Origin: Planctomycetota bacterium
GTDB taxonomy: Bacteria; Planctomycetota; Phycisphaerae; UBA1845; PWPN01
NCBI GenBank assembly: GCA_022711465.1
Contig: JAKLEZ010000001.1
Coordinates: forward strand, 310,001 to 374,000
Reading direction: 5' to 3'
Length of the DNA: 64,000 bases
Below, piece after piece: positions 16,638 to 25,057 of the stretch (positions are counted from its first letter, which is position 1; each line of letters opens with the position of its first letter). The notes under the pieces were generated by a model, which was not told where the DNA came from, did no database searches, and saw nothing but the letters and a program-made list of their open reading frames with translations. The translations under genes were made by a program, and so were the position numbers.

Positions 16638-17633
16638 ATGGCTTATGTTCGGATCGAGACCGACTGGAAGTACTGTGACTGCCGGGTTTTACGTCTCGAG
16701 AGCGACGAGATCCGGCTGGAGATCATGCCGGAGCTTGGTGGGAAGATCTATCGTTGGATTGACAAGCGGTTTGACCGTGACGTTCTATGGCAGCACCCCA
16801 GGCTCAAGCCCGCGGTTGTGGTCCCGGGCGGCTGTTTTGATGACCGGTTCTTCGGTGGCTGGGACGAGCAGTTTCCGAACGACATGCCCGGCTCTCATCA
16901 GGGCGAGAGCTACCCCGACCATGGAGAGTACTGGACCACGGGGTTTGAATGGCAGGTCGAGCGTTCGGGTGACACGTTGACCCTGTACCTGGTGGCCGAA
17001 GGCCCGGTCACGCCCACCCGGATGGAGCGTTGGATTACGGTGACTGGGGGAAGCCGAACGACCACGCTTCGGTATCGGTTGAGCCATCTTGGGCGGCACG
17101 CCTTTGACTACCTGTGGAAGCTGCATCCGGCCCTGAATGTGGGACCTGGCTGCAGGATCGTCATTCCGGCGGAGAGGGGGCGGCTGGCACAAGCGGGGTG
17201 TGGGCGGTTCTCCGAGACGAGGTTGGACTTCGAGTGGCCTCATGTGCCCGGGAAGGATGGCGAGCTGATTGACGCGAGCGTCATTCCGGCCGGTTCAGAT
17301 GCCCGCGGCTGGGAGATGCTCTACCTTACCCGGCTGCGTGACGGCTGGTGGGCGATTCTGGACGGTGAGAGCCGGTCCGGCTTCGGTCTGGCGTTTGACA
17401 AGACGCTGTTCAGCACCGTATGGCTATTCCAGACCTTCGGTAGTTGGCGGGGTTTGAACGTGGCGGTGATCGAGCCGGCGACCGGCTACCCGGACACCCT
17501 GGCGGAGGCGTCGGCGTCCGGGCGTTTGGCCAGGCTTGAGCCGAAGCAGGTTGTCGAGACGCAGGTCACGGCCACGTTGCTGACCGGCCGAACCGCCATC
17601 AACGGCATCTCACGGGACGGGACGGTGACATGA
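16638..17633 (+). CDS. Aldose-1-epimerase-like (galactose mutarotase fold) protein
   Basis: 331 residues with the mutarotase-like beta-sandwich pattern: 'EIRLEIMPELGGKIYRWIDKR' at the N-terminus (the strand-turn where epimerases hold the substrate), 'GGWDEQFPN' in the middle, 'RYRLSHLGRHAFDYLWKLHPALNVGPG' carrying an in-family His, and 'VAVIEPATGYPD' near the end. This fits the DUF5107/aldose epimerase-related group. It likely interconverts sugar anomers before the SDR step. The ATG at 16638 follows GGGGAG. A TTG upstream, inside the operator, is not credible as a start. The stop overlaps the next ATG in an ATGA, indicating translational coupling to the SDR gene. Confidence 0.75.
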   Translation: MAYVRIETDWKYCDCRVLRLESDEIRLEIMPELGGKIYRWIDKRFDRDVLWQHPRLKPAVVVPGGCFDDRFFGGWDEQFPNDMPGSHQGESYPDHGEYWTTGFEWQVERSGDTLTLYLVAEGPVTPTRMERWITVTGGSRTTTLRYRLSHLGRHAFDYLWKLHPALNVGPGCRIVIPAERGRLAQAGCGRFSETRLDFEWPHVPGKDGELIDASVIPAGSDARGWEMLYLTRLRDGWWAILDGESRSGFGLAFDKTLFSTVWLFQTFGSWRGLNVAVIEPATGYPDTLAEASASGRLARLEPKQVVETQVTATLLTGRTAINGISRDGTVT

Positions 17634-18394
17634 TGGGCCGACTGCAGGGACGAGTGACGATGGTCACGGGTGCAGGTCAGGGGATCGGCGAGGCCATCGC
17701 CCGACGCTTCGCCGGGGAAGGGGCAGTGGTCATCGGCATCGACCGGAACGTGGAGACGCTCAAGGCGGTATGCGCGGCCCTGCCCGAGGCGGTGGCCTGG
17801 CCCATCGATGTCACCGATCATCAGGCTATGGAGCGGTGCTTTTCCCAGACGGTGGAGCGATTTGGGGGCATCGACGTACTGGTCAACAACGCAGCCATCT
17901 CCTATTACGTACCGGTCGTGGATACCACGCTCGCTCAGTGGCATGAGACGCTGGCCGTGAACCTGGAGGCCTACTTCCTGGCCGCGCAGCTTGCGGCCCG
18001 GCGGATGATCGAGCGGGGCTGCGGACGAATCATCAATGTGGCCTCGACGCAGGCGATCGCGTGTGAGCCGCTGGTCGGGGCCTACGCGGCCAGCAAGGGG
18101 GGCGTACTCGCGCTGACTCGCAGCCTGGGCGTGGAGCTGGCCCCGTACAACATTCTGGTGAACGCTGTGGTCCCGGGGTGCATTCACACGCCGATGAGCG
18201 TCATCAACGGGATTGACGAGACCCAGACAGAGTTGTTCAAGGAGTGGTACGCAGGCCGCCGGAAGATCCCGCTGGGCCGGCCGGGTGAACCTCACGAAGT
18301 CGCGGGGGTGGTTCTTTTTCTGGCTTCCGACGACTGTCAGTACATGACCGGCCAGATGCTGGTCGTTGATGGAGGACTGACGATTACCTTCTGA
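17630..18394 (+). CDS. Short-chain dehydrogenase/reductase (likely NAD-dependent sugar dehydrogenase)
   Basis: 254 residues, the normal classical SDR length. The nucleotide loop is TGAGQGIG (13-20), with D39 at the end of beta-2 favouring NAD over NADP. NNAA is at 87-90, N111 is present, and the catalytic S139, Y152 and K156 form the usual tetrad (YAASK). The C-terminal 'GQMLVVDGGLT' is typical. Lying between a mutarotase and an enolase-superfamily dehydratase, it probably oxidises a sugar (L-rhamnose, L-fucose or another aldose) to its lactone or acid, or oxidises the 3-deoxy product later in the pathway. The substrate is inferred from neighbours. It overlaps the upstream gene by ATGA. Confidence 0.88.
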   Translation: MMGRLQGRVTMVTGAGQGIGEAIARRFAGEGAVVIGIDRNVETLKAVCAALPEAVAWPIDVTDHQAMERCFSQTVERFGGIDVLVNNAAISYYVPVVDTTLAQWHETLAVNLEAYFLAAQLAARRMIERGCGRIINVASTQAIACEPLVGAYAASKGGVLALTRSLGVELAPYNILVNAVVPGCIHTPMSVINGIDETQTELFKEWYAGRRKIPLGRPGEPHEVAGVVLFLASDDCQYMTGQMLVVDGGLTITF

Positions 18395-18428
18395 CGACCG
18401 CCCGCAAGGGCGGATGCCGAGGAGACCG

Positions 18429-19595
18429 ATGGAGATTACCAAGATCGAATGCCACGTGGTCGTGGTTCCCAATGTCAGCCCGGAGGCCTGCAGCAGTGCC
18501 CAGGATGACATTGTGGTTCTGGTCCACACCGACGAGGGCATCACCGGAATCGGGGAAGTGGACACGAACCCATGGGTGGCCCGGGCGATGATTCAGGCTC
18601 CGGGAACGCACTGCATGGGACTGGGTTTGCAGGAGATGCTCGTTGGGCAGAACCCGCTAACGCCCGAAGCTTTATGGGACAGGATGTATCTCGGGTCGGC
18701 GATGACCGGTCGGCGAGGGTTAGGCATCTGCGCCATGGGGGCTCTGGACATGGCCTTGTGGGACATCCGTGGCAAGGCGATGGGCAAACCTTGCTGGCAA
18801 TTGCTAGGTGGGGCGAAGCAGCCTTTCCTGACGCCGTACGCGTCTTTGTTGCCCACGGGACGGACGCTCGAGGAGTACCAACGGAATCTGGTGCACAAAG
18901 CGATCCAGGCCAAGAACGCCGGTTTCAAGGCCGCGAAGATGGAAGTGTGCCTCCGCGGCCCGTACAGCCACAATGCGATCCAGGAGAGTAACGAGGCGAT
19001 CATCGAGACGGTGGCCGCCTGCCGGGAGGCGGTCGGACCGGAGATGACCATGATGGTCGACGTGGCCTACGCCTGGTGGGATGCCAAAGAAGCTCTGGGG
19101 GTACTGGAGCGGTTGGAGGAGTACAATCTGTTTTTTCTTGAGACGCCGCTGAACATCGACGATCTGGACGGCTACGCTTTCTTGGCCGAGCGTGCCCCGT
19201 TTCGTATCGCGGCGGGCGAATGGCAGAATACCCGTTTCGAGTTCATTGACCTGATGGACCGGGGGCGGATCGACGTCGCCCAGCCGGACGTGGGGCGGGT
19301 CGGGGGGCTGACCGAGGCTCGGCGGGTGGCCGACCTGGCCGCTGTTCGTGGCCGGCTGATCGTCCCGCACTGCTGGAAGACGGGCATCGGCGTGGCCGCC
19401 TCGGCTCACCTGGCGGCCGCGACCGCGCATTGTCCGTACATCGAGTATCTCCCGCCGGAGCTATCCGAGTCGGATCTCCGCAAGGAGCTGGCCGACGACG
19501 GGCTCAAGATGGACAACGGTCGTGTAGCGTTGCCGGAGCGTCCCGGCCTGGGCATTGAGCTGAACTACGATGCCCTGGGCAGGTATCGAGCGTGA
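18429..19595 (+). CDS. Enolase-superfamily (mandelate racemase/muconate lactonizing) sugar-acid dehydratase
   Basis: 388 residues. N-terminal capping domain (1-125), then a TIM barrel with metal ligands D211 (MMVDVAYAWW), E238 (FLETPL) and E264 (AAGEWQ). K170 (FKAAKMEV) lies on the second strand, D287 in 'VAQPDVGR', and H314 in 'VPHCWKTGIG', the His of the His-Asp dyad of the mandelate racemase branch. This set matches acid-sugar dehydratases such as rhamnonate or fuconate dehydratases, which make 2-keto-3-deoxy acids. An ATG 15 bases upstream precedes the ribosome site GAGGAG, so the ATG at 18429 is the start. The neighbours (mutarotase, SDR) support an oxidise-then-dehydrate sugar route; the exact acid is unknown. 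Confidence 0.88.
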   Translation: MEITKIECHVVVVPNVSPEACSSAQDDIVVLVHTDEGITGIGEVDTNPWVARAMIQAPGTHCMGLGLQEMLVGQNPLTPEALWDRMYLGSAMTGRRGLGICAMGALDMALWDIRGKAMGKPCWQLLGGAKQPFLTPYASLLPTGRTLEEYQRNLVHKAIQAKNAGFKAAKMEVCLRGPYSHNAIQESNEAIIETVAACREAVGPEMTMMVDVAYAWWDAKEALGVLERLEEYNLFFLETPLNIDDLDGYAFLAERAPFRIAAGEWQNTRFEFIDLMDRGRIDVAQPDVGRVGGLTEARRVADLAAVRGRLIVPHCWKTGIGVAASAHLAAATAHCPYIEYLPPELSESDLRKELADDGLKMDNGRVALPERPGLGIELNYDALGRYRA

Positions 19596-19657
19596 TAGAG
19601 CCGCCGGCATGGCGTTGAGATGCGGCGTTGCACGTACCGGGTGCAGAGCGAGCGGGC

Positions 19658-21091
19658 ATGAGCATGGCGGACTCCACACACGATCCCGGGCTGGAGGCGG
19701 CTGGACAGCTTCGGGCCGATGCCCTGGGCCTGCTCGGCACGGTATCGCTCACTGCGGCGTACATGGCTCCGGCCGCGTCGCTGATCGCTCTTTTCGGGCC
19801 GATGGTGATCAAGACGGGGATTGGTGCGGGGTTTGTCATGCTGCTGGGCCTGGCCGTCACCCTCCCTTCGGCGATCAGCTTCGGCATGATGGCCCGCGAG
19901 ATGCCGTCGGCCGGTGGAGTCTACGCTTGGGCATCGTGCGTCCTGGGCAGGACCTTCGGTCGGTGGATCGGAATCACCACGGCGATCTACTACGTACTCA
20001 CCGTCGTGTTCCCGCCGATCGTGTTTGGCCAGCTGTTCAACAACCTGCTTGACCTGGCCGATGTGCCGACCGGAAAGGGGACGTGGTTGCTGGGTGCGGG
20101 GCTGTCGATGCTGATCGCCGGATTCGCGACCTATCGCGGGGTTGCGGTTTCGTCCTACCTGGCTTTTGTACTGCTCATCGTGCAGCTGGTGGTGATGAGT
20201 GCTCTGGCGTTGACCTTCGCCTTCGTAGCCGGCCGGGAGCAGCATCTGAGCTGGGCACCGTTTCTGCCCCCTGCCGGCAGCTGGTCGGGGGCCCTGCTCG
20301 CCCTGCCGATGGCCATGCTCTCACTGATCTGCGACGCGGCTACGCCGGTGTCCGAGGAGACCCGCAATGCGAAGCGGACGATTCCACTGGCCATTATTCT
20401 GACGCTGCTGGTGGTCGGCATCTGGAACGTGCTGGCGTTCGGTGCACTCGGCATGGCTTGTCCCCCTGATCGGCTCATCGATCTATGCAGGAATTCGGTG
20501 GACAACGCCGTTCCCCCGCTGGCCGCCCTGGTCTGGGGCCGGTTCAATGTACTGGTGACCGTGGTGGGCATGATTGCGATGATCGGAGCCCTGGTCCCGT
20601 GCTCGACGGCCGCCTCGCGTCTGCTGTTTTCGCTGGGCCGTGATGGTACGCTTCCACGGGGCCTGGCGGTGGTTCACCCCCGGCACCGCACGCCGTGGAA
20701 CGCCCTGCACATCGTGTTTCTGGCCACGGCCCTGGCCATTGTCCCTTTAGCTCTGATCCGTGATCCCGGCGAAGCCATCGCCTGGTGGAGCCAGGTGATT
20801 GCGTGGTTCATCATTGTCGTCTACTTCACCGCCAACCTGTGCAACTTCCTGTTTCACCTGCGATTTCGCCCTGAGCGGTTCAGTATCTTGTGGAACCTGG
20901 TTGCCCCCGCCCTGGCGGCGATCATCCAGCTGGCCGTTCTGTGGCAAGTCGTGGTTCTCGAGTTGTGGCGTGCGGGATGGATCGGCATCAGTGCCCAGTT
21001 CTTCATTGTGGTGGTTTCGGTTCTCACCGCGGGCTGGGTGTACACCCTCTGCGCGTACCGACTGCCGGCGCGTTCAGGAGCATCGCCATGA
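19658..21091 (+). CDS. APC-family (amino acid/polyamine-type) permease
   Basis: 477 residues with about twelve hydrophobic segments. The first helix is 'LGTVSLTAAYMAPAASLIALFGPMV' and the broken TM1/TM6 pattern of APC carriers is visible ('MAREMPSAGGVYAWASCVLG', 'ISDAATPVSEETRNAKRTIPLAI'-type loop). APC proteins usually import amino acids or polyamines, so its place in a sugar-acid operon is unusual; it may carry an amino sugar, an organic acid or an unrelated nutrient. Start taken at the ATG at 19658. Upstream TTG/GTG starts lack a better ribosome site, and the one here is weak. The stop overlaps the GH38 ATG in ATGA, so the two are coupled. Confidence 0.85.
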   Translation: MSMADSTHDPGLEAAGQLRADALGLLGTVSLTAAYMAPAASLIALFGPMVIKTGIGAGFVMLLGLAVTLPSAISFGMMAREMPSAGGVYAWASCVLGRTFGRWIGITTAIYYVLTVVFPPIVFGQLFNNLLDLADVPTGKGTWLLGAGLSMLIAGFATYRGVAVSSYLAFVLLIVQLVVMSALALTFAFVAGREQHLSWAPFLPPAGSWSGALLALPMAMLSLICDAATPVSEETRNAKRTIPLAIILTLLVVGIWNVLAFGALGMACPPDRLIDLCRNSVDNAVPPLAALVWGRFNVLVTVVGMIAMIGALVPCSTAASRLLFSLGRDGTLPRGLAVVHPRHRTPWNALHIVFLATALAIVPLALIRDPGEAIAWWSQVIAWFIIVVYFTANLCNFLFHLRFRPERFSILWNLVAPALAAIIQLAVLWQVVVLELWRAGWIGISAQFFIVVVSVLTAGWVYTLCAYRLPARSGASP

Positions 21092-24000
21092 GATTGCGTG
21101 TCTCTTTCGCACTGCGGGCGATAAGCCTGGGGTCCCTGGTGACATTTGCGTCAGCCTTGGCGGCCGACGACACGTTCAAGGACGACTACTCATCCGGGCT
21201 GGGACAGTGGAAACCGCTTTTCGCCGAAGGCGCCTGGTCGGCCCGCGAAGGCGTACTCACCAGCGCCGAACCGAAGGCCACTACCGCTCGACTGGCCAAG
21301 ATCAAGCCGGTTGCAGACGCCGTGGTTGAGACTGAGGTGCGGGTGGCGGACAATGGCCGGCGCAACTTTGGCATCGTCTTCCGAGCCACAGACGACGGCA
21401 CCTGTCATGCGGTGCGGTACTACGACAGCGGCGACCGGCTCGAACTGCTCGGTTTTGCCGAAGGCCGGCCGCTGGCGGACCGGATACAGATGTCCAAGAC
21501 CAAGCTCGATCTGAAGGCGGGGCAATGGTACCGCTTGAAAGCGGCGGCGGTAGATGATCGGATCGTGGCCAAGATCTGGCCCTCGGGAACGGCAACTGAG
21601 CCCGATTGGCAGCTTCGAGCCCAGTGCCCGGACAAGCGGGCCGGGCTGGTCGGACTGCTGGTCGATGACGGCAGCCGGATCGACTTCGGCGCCGTCCGGA
21701 TCGCATGGGGTGCGGAGGTGGAGGCCATGCGGAAGCGGTCGGCGGAGGAACAGGCCGCGCGACTGAAGCGGCTCGAGAATGACCTCAAGCTGCAGGTCGA
21801 CATCACGCCGTTCGTGGTGAGATCGCAGGAGGGCCCCAAGCGGCGGATCCTGGTCGGCACATTGCTCGAGGGCAGACCCGAGCCGGTTGACGGCAAGCTG
21901 GAAGCGGTGATGGGAGCGGTGAAGCGGACCGTTGATCTGAAGGCTGCCCAGTTCGAGGGCGGGGCTTATGAGCTGCTCGTCCCGGAGCCGCAGGCCGCGG
22001 CCACGCTGGAGGTGAGCTTCACCACCTCGTTCGGCAAGCGATTCGCCGACGAACAGAAGCTCGACCCGGTCCGCCAGTGGACCTTCCACATGACCCCGCA
22101 CACCCACTACGACATTGGCTTCACCGAACCGCAGCCGGAGGTCATCGAGCGGCTGAGCCGGGACATGGAAGCGGCGGTCAGGTTCTGCGCCGAAACGGCC
22201 GACTGGCCGGCCGAAAGCTGCTATCGTTGGACGGTGGAGGTCAGCTCACTGTTTCGCAACTTTGCCGAACGGCACGATGAGGCACAAGTGGCCAGACTGA
22301 TCGAGCTGGTCCGCCAGAATCGCATCGAGATTTGCGGGTACTACCTGAACATGCCCACCGAGCTGATGGGTCACGAGGAACTGATCCGCTGCCTATATTA
22401 CTCCGAGGGTCTCCGCCGCCGATACGGCGTGACCATCGACACGGCGATGATCAACGACGTGCCCGGCTACGCCTGGGCGCTGCCGCAGGTGTTGAACGAG
22501 TTCGGCATCCGCAGGGTGGCGTTCCGGGCCAACGGCATTCGCGGCCAGTTTCTCTGGTTCAGGCCCGGGGCGGTGGAGCGTCCATTCTATTGGGAGGGTC
22601 CTGCCGGTCATAGACTCTTCGTGTGGTACACGGACAGCTATCGAGAGGGCAACTTTTTCCGTGCCCCGGGCCTGCACGAAAACGAGTTCCTGGCGATCAT
22701 CCGCCGGAACGAGGCTGCGGGCACGTTCGTGGACCACATTCAGCTCCGCATGGGTGGTGACAATCTGCCGCCGGAGTTCAACACCAGCAAGAACGCACGG
22801 GCCTGGAACGACAAGTATGTCTGGCCGAAGGTTGTCGTGGCCACGAACCGCGAGTATCTCGATCTGCTCGAGAGGCGGTACGGTCCGCGGTGCAAGGTGT
22901 ATCGAGGCGATATTCCCAGCTGGTGGGCGGAGGGCCCGGCGAGCTCGGCCGCCGAGACCGGCATCACGCGGCTGCTTCACGACAAGCTGGTTGCCGTCGA
23001 GGCGTTGTGGACGCTTGCCCGGCTGGGCCGGCCGGAGGCGACGTACCCGGCGAAGGAGATCGAGAGGGCATATGACCGCATGATCCACTACGATGAGCAC
23101 ACCTGGGGAGCTTCCTGCAGCATCGACCGGCCCAAGTCTCCGGAAACGCAGGTTCAATGGCAATGGAAGGCGTCCTGCGCCGATGACGCCCAGAGACTGA
23201 CCGGCGAGCTATTTGACCGGGTCGTCCGGCATTTGTCCTCCGGTATTCCCTCGACGGGGAAGCCCAGCGTCGCGGTGTGGAACACGCTCACCTGGGTGCG
23301 GACCGACTTGGTCGAGCTGGCCCTGGTGGGCACGCCGTTCGAGAACGCCACCGGTCTCAAGGTCACAGACACGAGGAACGGCGGGCTGGTTGCCTCGCAG
23401 GTGGCCGCCGGCGGCAAGACCGCGTGGTTCGTAGGGCGCGAGGTGCCGCCGCTGAGCCACGCCCGGTACACGATCGAGCCCGCGGAATCCGGCCGATCCG
23501 GAGCCATCGATCGTCCCACGACCATCGAGAACCGCTTTTACAGACTCTCGCTGTCAGCCGACTCCGCTTCCTGGTCGGGCTGCTACGACAAGGAACTCGG
23601 TCGCGAACTGCTGGATCGCGGGGCTCGGTTCACGATGAATCAACCGGTTTTCGAGACGGCCATCGGCGGGCGAGCGGCCATTGACCGCAAACAGCCGGTC
23701 GATTTCAAACGCACACCGGCCGGCAGGAGCACCCTCGCCCGGAGCCAGTCGGGACCGGTTTTCAGCGAGTGGACAACCGAGACTTCACTGCCCACCTGTC
23801 CGCGCATCGAACAAACCGTTCGGCTGTACAACGATCTCAAGACGATCGATGTCATCAACGTGGTGGACAAAGAGGAGAACTTCGATACCGAGGGGGTCTA
23901 CTTCGCGTTCCCGTTTGACGTGCCCTCGCCCGACATCCGCTTCCAGATCGCGAACACGACCATGCGTCCGGGCAAGGACCAGCTCACCTACACCTGCCAT

Positions 24001-24618
24001 GACTTCTACTCGATCCAGCACTGGGCCGACGTTGCCGGCAAGGGTTTTGGCGTCACCTGGGTGCCGATCGAGGCCCCCCTGGTCGTGGCCAGTGACCTGA
24101 ACGTCTACAAGTGGGCTGACACTCTGAGATTCGACAAGGGTCATCTCTACTCGCTGGTGATGAACAACTACTGGTCGACGAACTTCAAGGCCGGCCAGAG
24201 CGGCACGCTGACGTTCCGCTACCGGCTGACGTCCTACGCCGGGGAGCCCGACCCGATCCGGGCCACACATTTCGCCTGGCAGCCGTTTCATCCCTTAAAG
24301 GCGGCCTGGCTCACGAAGGAAGGCGGGGGCGAACCCGACGGCCGGCCCCCGATCACGCTCGAAGGCGATCCGGCGATCATCAGTTGTGTCAAGATGGCCG
24401 AGGACGGCGAGTCGGTCATCGTGCGGCTGCTGGAGCTCCGCGGCGCCGCGTCGCGATGTACGCTCAGGTTCGCGCTACCCGGGAAGGTGCGGGTCGCGAG
24501 CGCGTTCAAGGCTGACGCGGTCGAGCGGAAGGTCGGCGATCTGCCGGTCAACGGCAACGCCGTCGGCGTGGAGCTGAAGGCCAACGAGATCGTCACCGTC
24601 GGGGTGGTGCCTCGGTAG
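21088..24618 (+). CDS. Secreted GH38-type alpha-mannosidase with N-terminal LamG/DUF1080-like domain
   Basis: 1176 residues. Signal peptide (about 1-28), a beta-sandwich (about 29-215: 'YSSGLGQWKPLFAEG', 'GIVFRATDDGTCHAVRYYDSGD') of the DUF1080/LamG kind, then a GH38 catalytic domain. The zinc motif HTHYD gives H338, H340 and D342, and the nucleophile is likely D457 in 'MINDVPGYAW'. The C-terminal beta domains ('PVFSEWTTETSLP', 'TIDVINVVDKEEN', 'EGVYFAFPFDV') match the GH38 C-terminal region. It should trim alpha-mannose from extracellular or periplasmic glycans. Start set by the ATGA overlap with the permease and AGGAG upstream. GH38 has been extended to other sugars, so mannose specificity is a family-level statement. 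Confidence 0.85.
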   Translation: MRLRVSFALRAISLGSLVTFASALAADDTFKDDYSSGLGQWKPLFAEGAWSAREGVLTSAEPKATTARLAKIKPVADAVVETEVRVADNGRRNFGIVFRATDDGTCHAVRYYDSGDRLELLGFAEGRPLADRIQMSKTKLDLKAGQWYRLKAAAVDDRIVAKIWPSGTATEPDWQLRAQCPDKRAGLVGLLVDDGSRIDFGAVRIAWGAEVEAMRKRSAEEQAARLKRLENDLKLQVDITPFVVRSQEGPKRRILVGTLLEGRPEPVDGKLEAVMGAVKRTVDLKAAQFEGGAYELLVPEPQAAATLEVSFTTSFGKRFADEQKLDPVRQWTFHMTPHTHYDIGFTEPQPEVIERLSRDMEAAVRFCAETADWPAESCYRWTVEVSSLFRNFAERHDEAQVARLIELVRQNRIEICGYYLNMPTELMGHEELIRCLYYSEGLRRRYGVTIDTAMINDVPGYAWALPQVLNEFGIRRVAFRANGIRGQFLWFRPGAVERPFYWEGPAGHRLFVWYTDSYREGNFFRAPGLHENEFLAIIRRNEAAGTFVDHIQLRMGGDNLPPEFNTSKNARAWNDKYVWPKVVVATNREYLDLLERRYGPRCKVYRGDIPSWWAEGPASSAAETGITRLLHDKLVAVEALWTLARLGRPEATYPAKEIERAYDRMIHYDEHTWGASCSIDRPKSPETQVQWQWKASCADDAQRLTGELFDRVVRHLSSGIPSTGKPSVAVWNTLTWVRTDLVELALVGTPFENATGLKVTDTRNGGLVASQVAAGGKTAWFVGREVPPLSHARYTIEPAESGRSGAIDRPTTIENRFYRLSLSADSASWSGCYDKELGRELLDRGARFTMNQPVFETAIGGRAAIDRKQPVDFKRTPAGRSTLARSQSGPVFSEWTTETSLPTCPRIEQTVRLYNDLKTIDVINVVDKEENFDTEGVYFAFPFDVPSPDIRFQIANTTMRPGKDQLTYTCHDFYSIQHWADVAGKGFGVTWVPIEAPLVVASDLNVYKWADTLRFDKGHLYSLVMNNYWSTNFKAGQSGTLTFRYRLTSYAGEPDPIRATHFAWQPFHPLKAAWLTKEGGGEPDGRPPITLEGDPAIISCVKMAEDGESVIVRLLELRGAASRCTLRFALPGKVRVASAFKADAVERKVGDLPVNGNAVGVELKANEIVTVGVVPR

Positions 24619-25057
24619 GCTCGGATCTTCTCCGCTCCAAATTGAGCGGAGGTCATCGCCCTTCTGGCATGTGGGCGTCGCCGGCTCGGACCGCGGGCAA
24701 CCGGCAAGGCCTTGGTTCTTGCTCCGGTTCCTTTCTCCGCCGTCCGTCGCCGCCCGCAGGATCCGACCACGCCGTCCGCGCCGCGCGAGGGCCTCCGGGT
24801 CGGCGGTCTGTCATTTTCGCGAGCCGCGGCGCTCAGCTCCGGCCATCCACACTTGAGCCACGGTGGTTCGCAGCTCGCGGAGGGCTCATTTGGCCGGCCT
24901 TGAATCCCCGCCCCATCCGCGGTTTTTTGTGGCCCCCACTCGACGCGATCATCAAGTTCCCCTAATCTGTGTAGAGATCGCCCGCGTTCAGCATCCGCAT
25001 TCACCTGAACGCAGGTACTGTACCGCCACAGAGTCAATCGCTGGAAGGAGGTCCTTC
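24619..25057 (+). other. Gene-free stretch between GH38 and Gfo/Idh/MocA genes
   Basis: 439 bases without a supported gene. It has a hairpin at its start (listed separately) and the ribosome site of the following gene at its end. The GC-rich open frames in between have low-complexity Arg/Pro/Ser translations and no initiation signal. A promoter for the next gene is expected here, but I see no clear -35/-10 pair. Confidence 0.6.
24630..24651 (+). terminator. Hairpin after GH38 gene
   Basis: Perfect 8-bp stem CTCCGCTC / GAGCGGAG with a 6-base loop (CAAATT), beginning 11 bases after the GH38 stop. No T-tract follows, so it is a likely 3' end structure rather than a classical intrinsic terminator. 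Confidence 0.5.

Noticed and set aside
24642..24965. Possible small gene in the gap before the Gfo/Idh/MocA gene
   Set aside because: Low-complexity Arg/Pro/Ser/Ala translation, no ribosome site, and codon use unlike the real genes.
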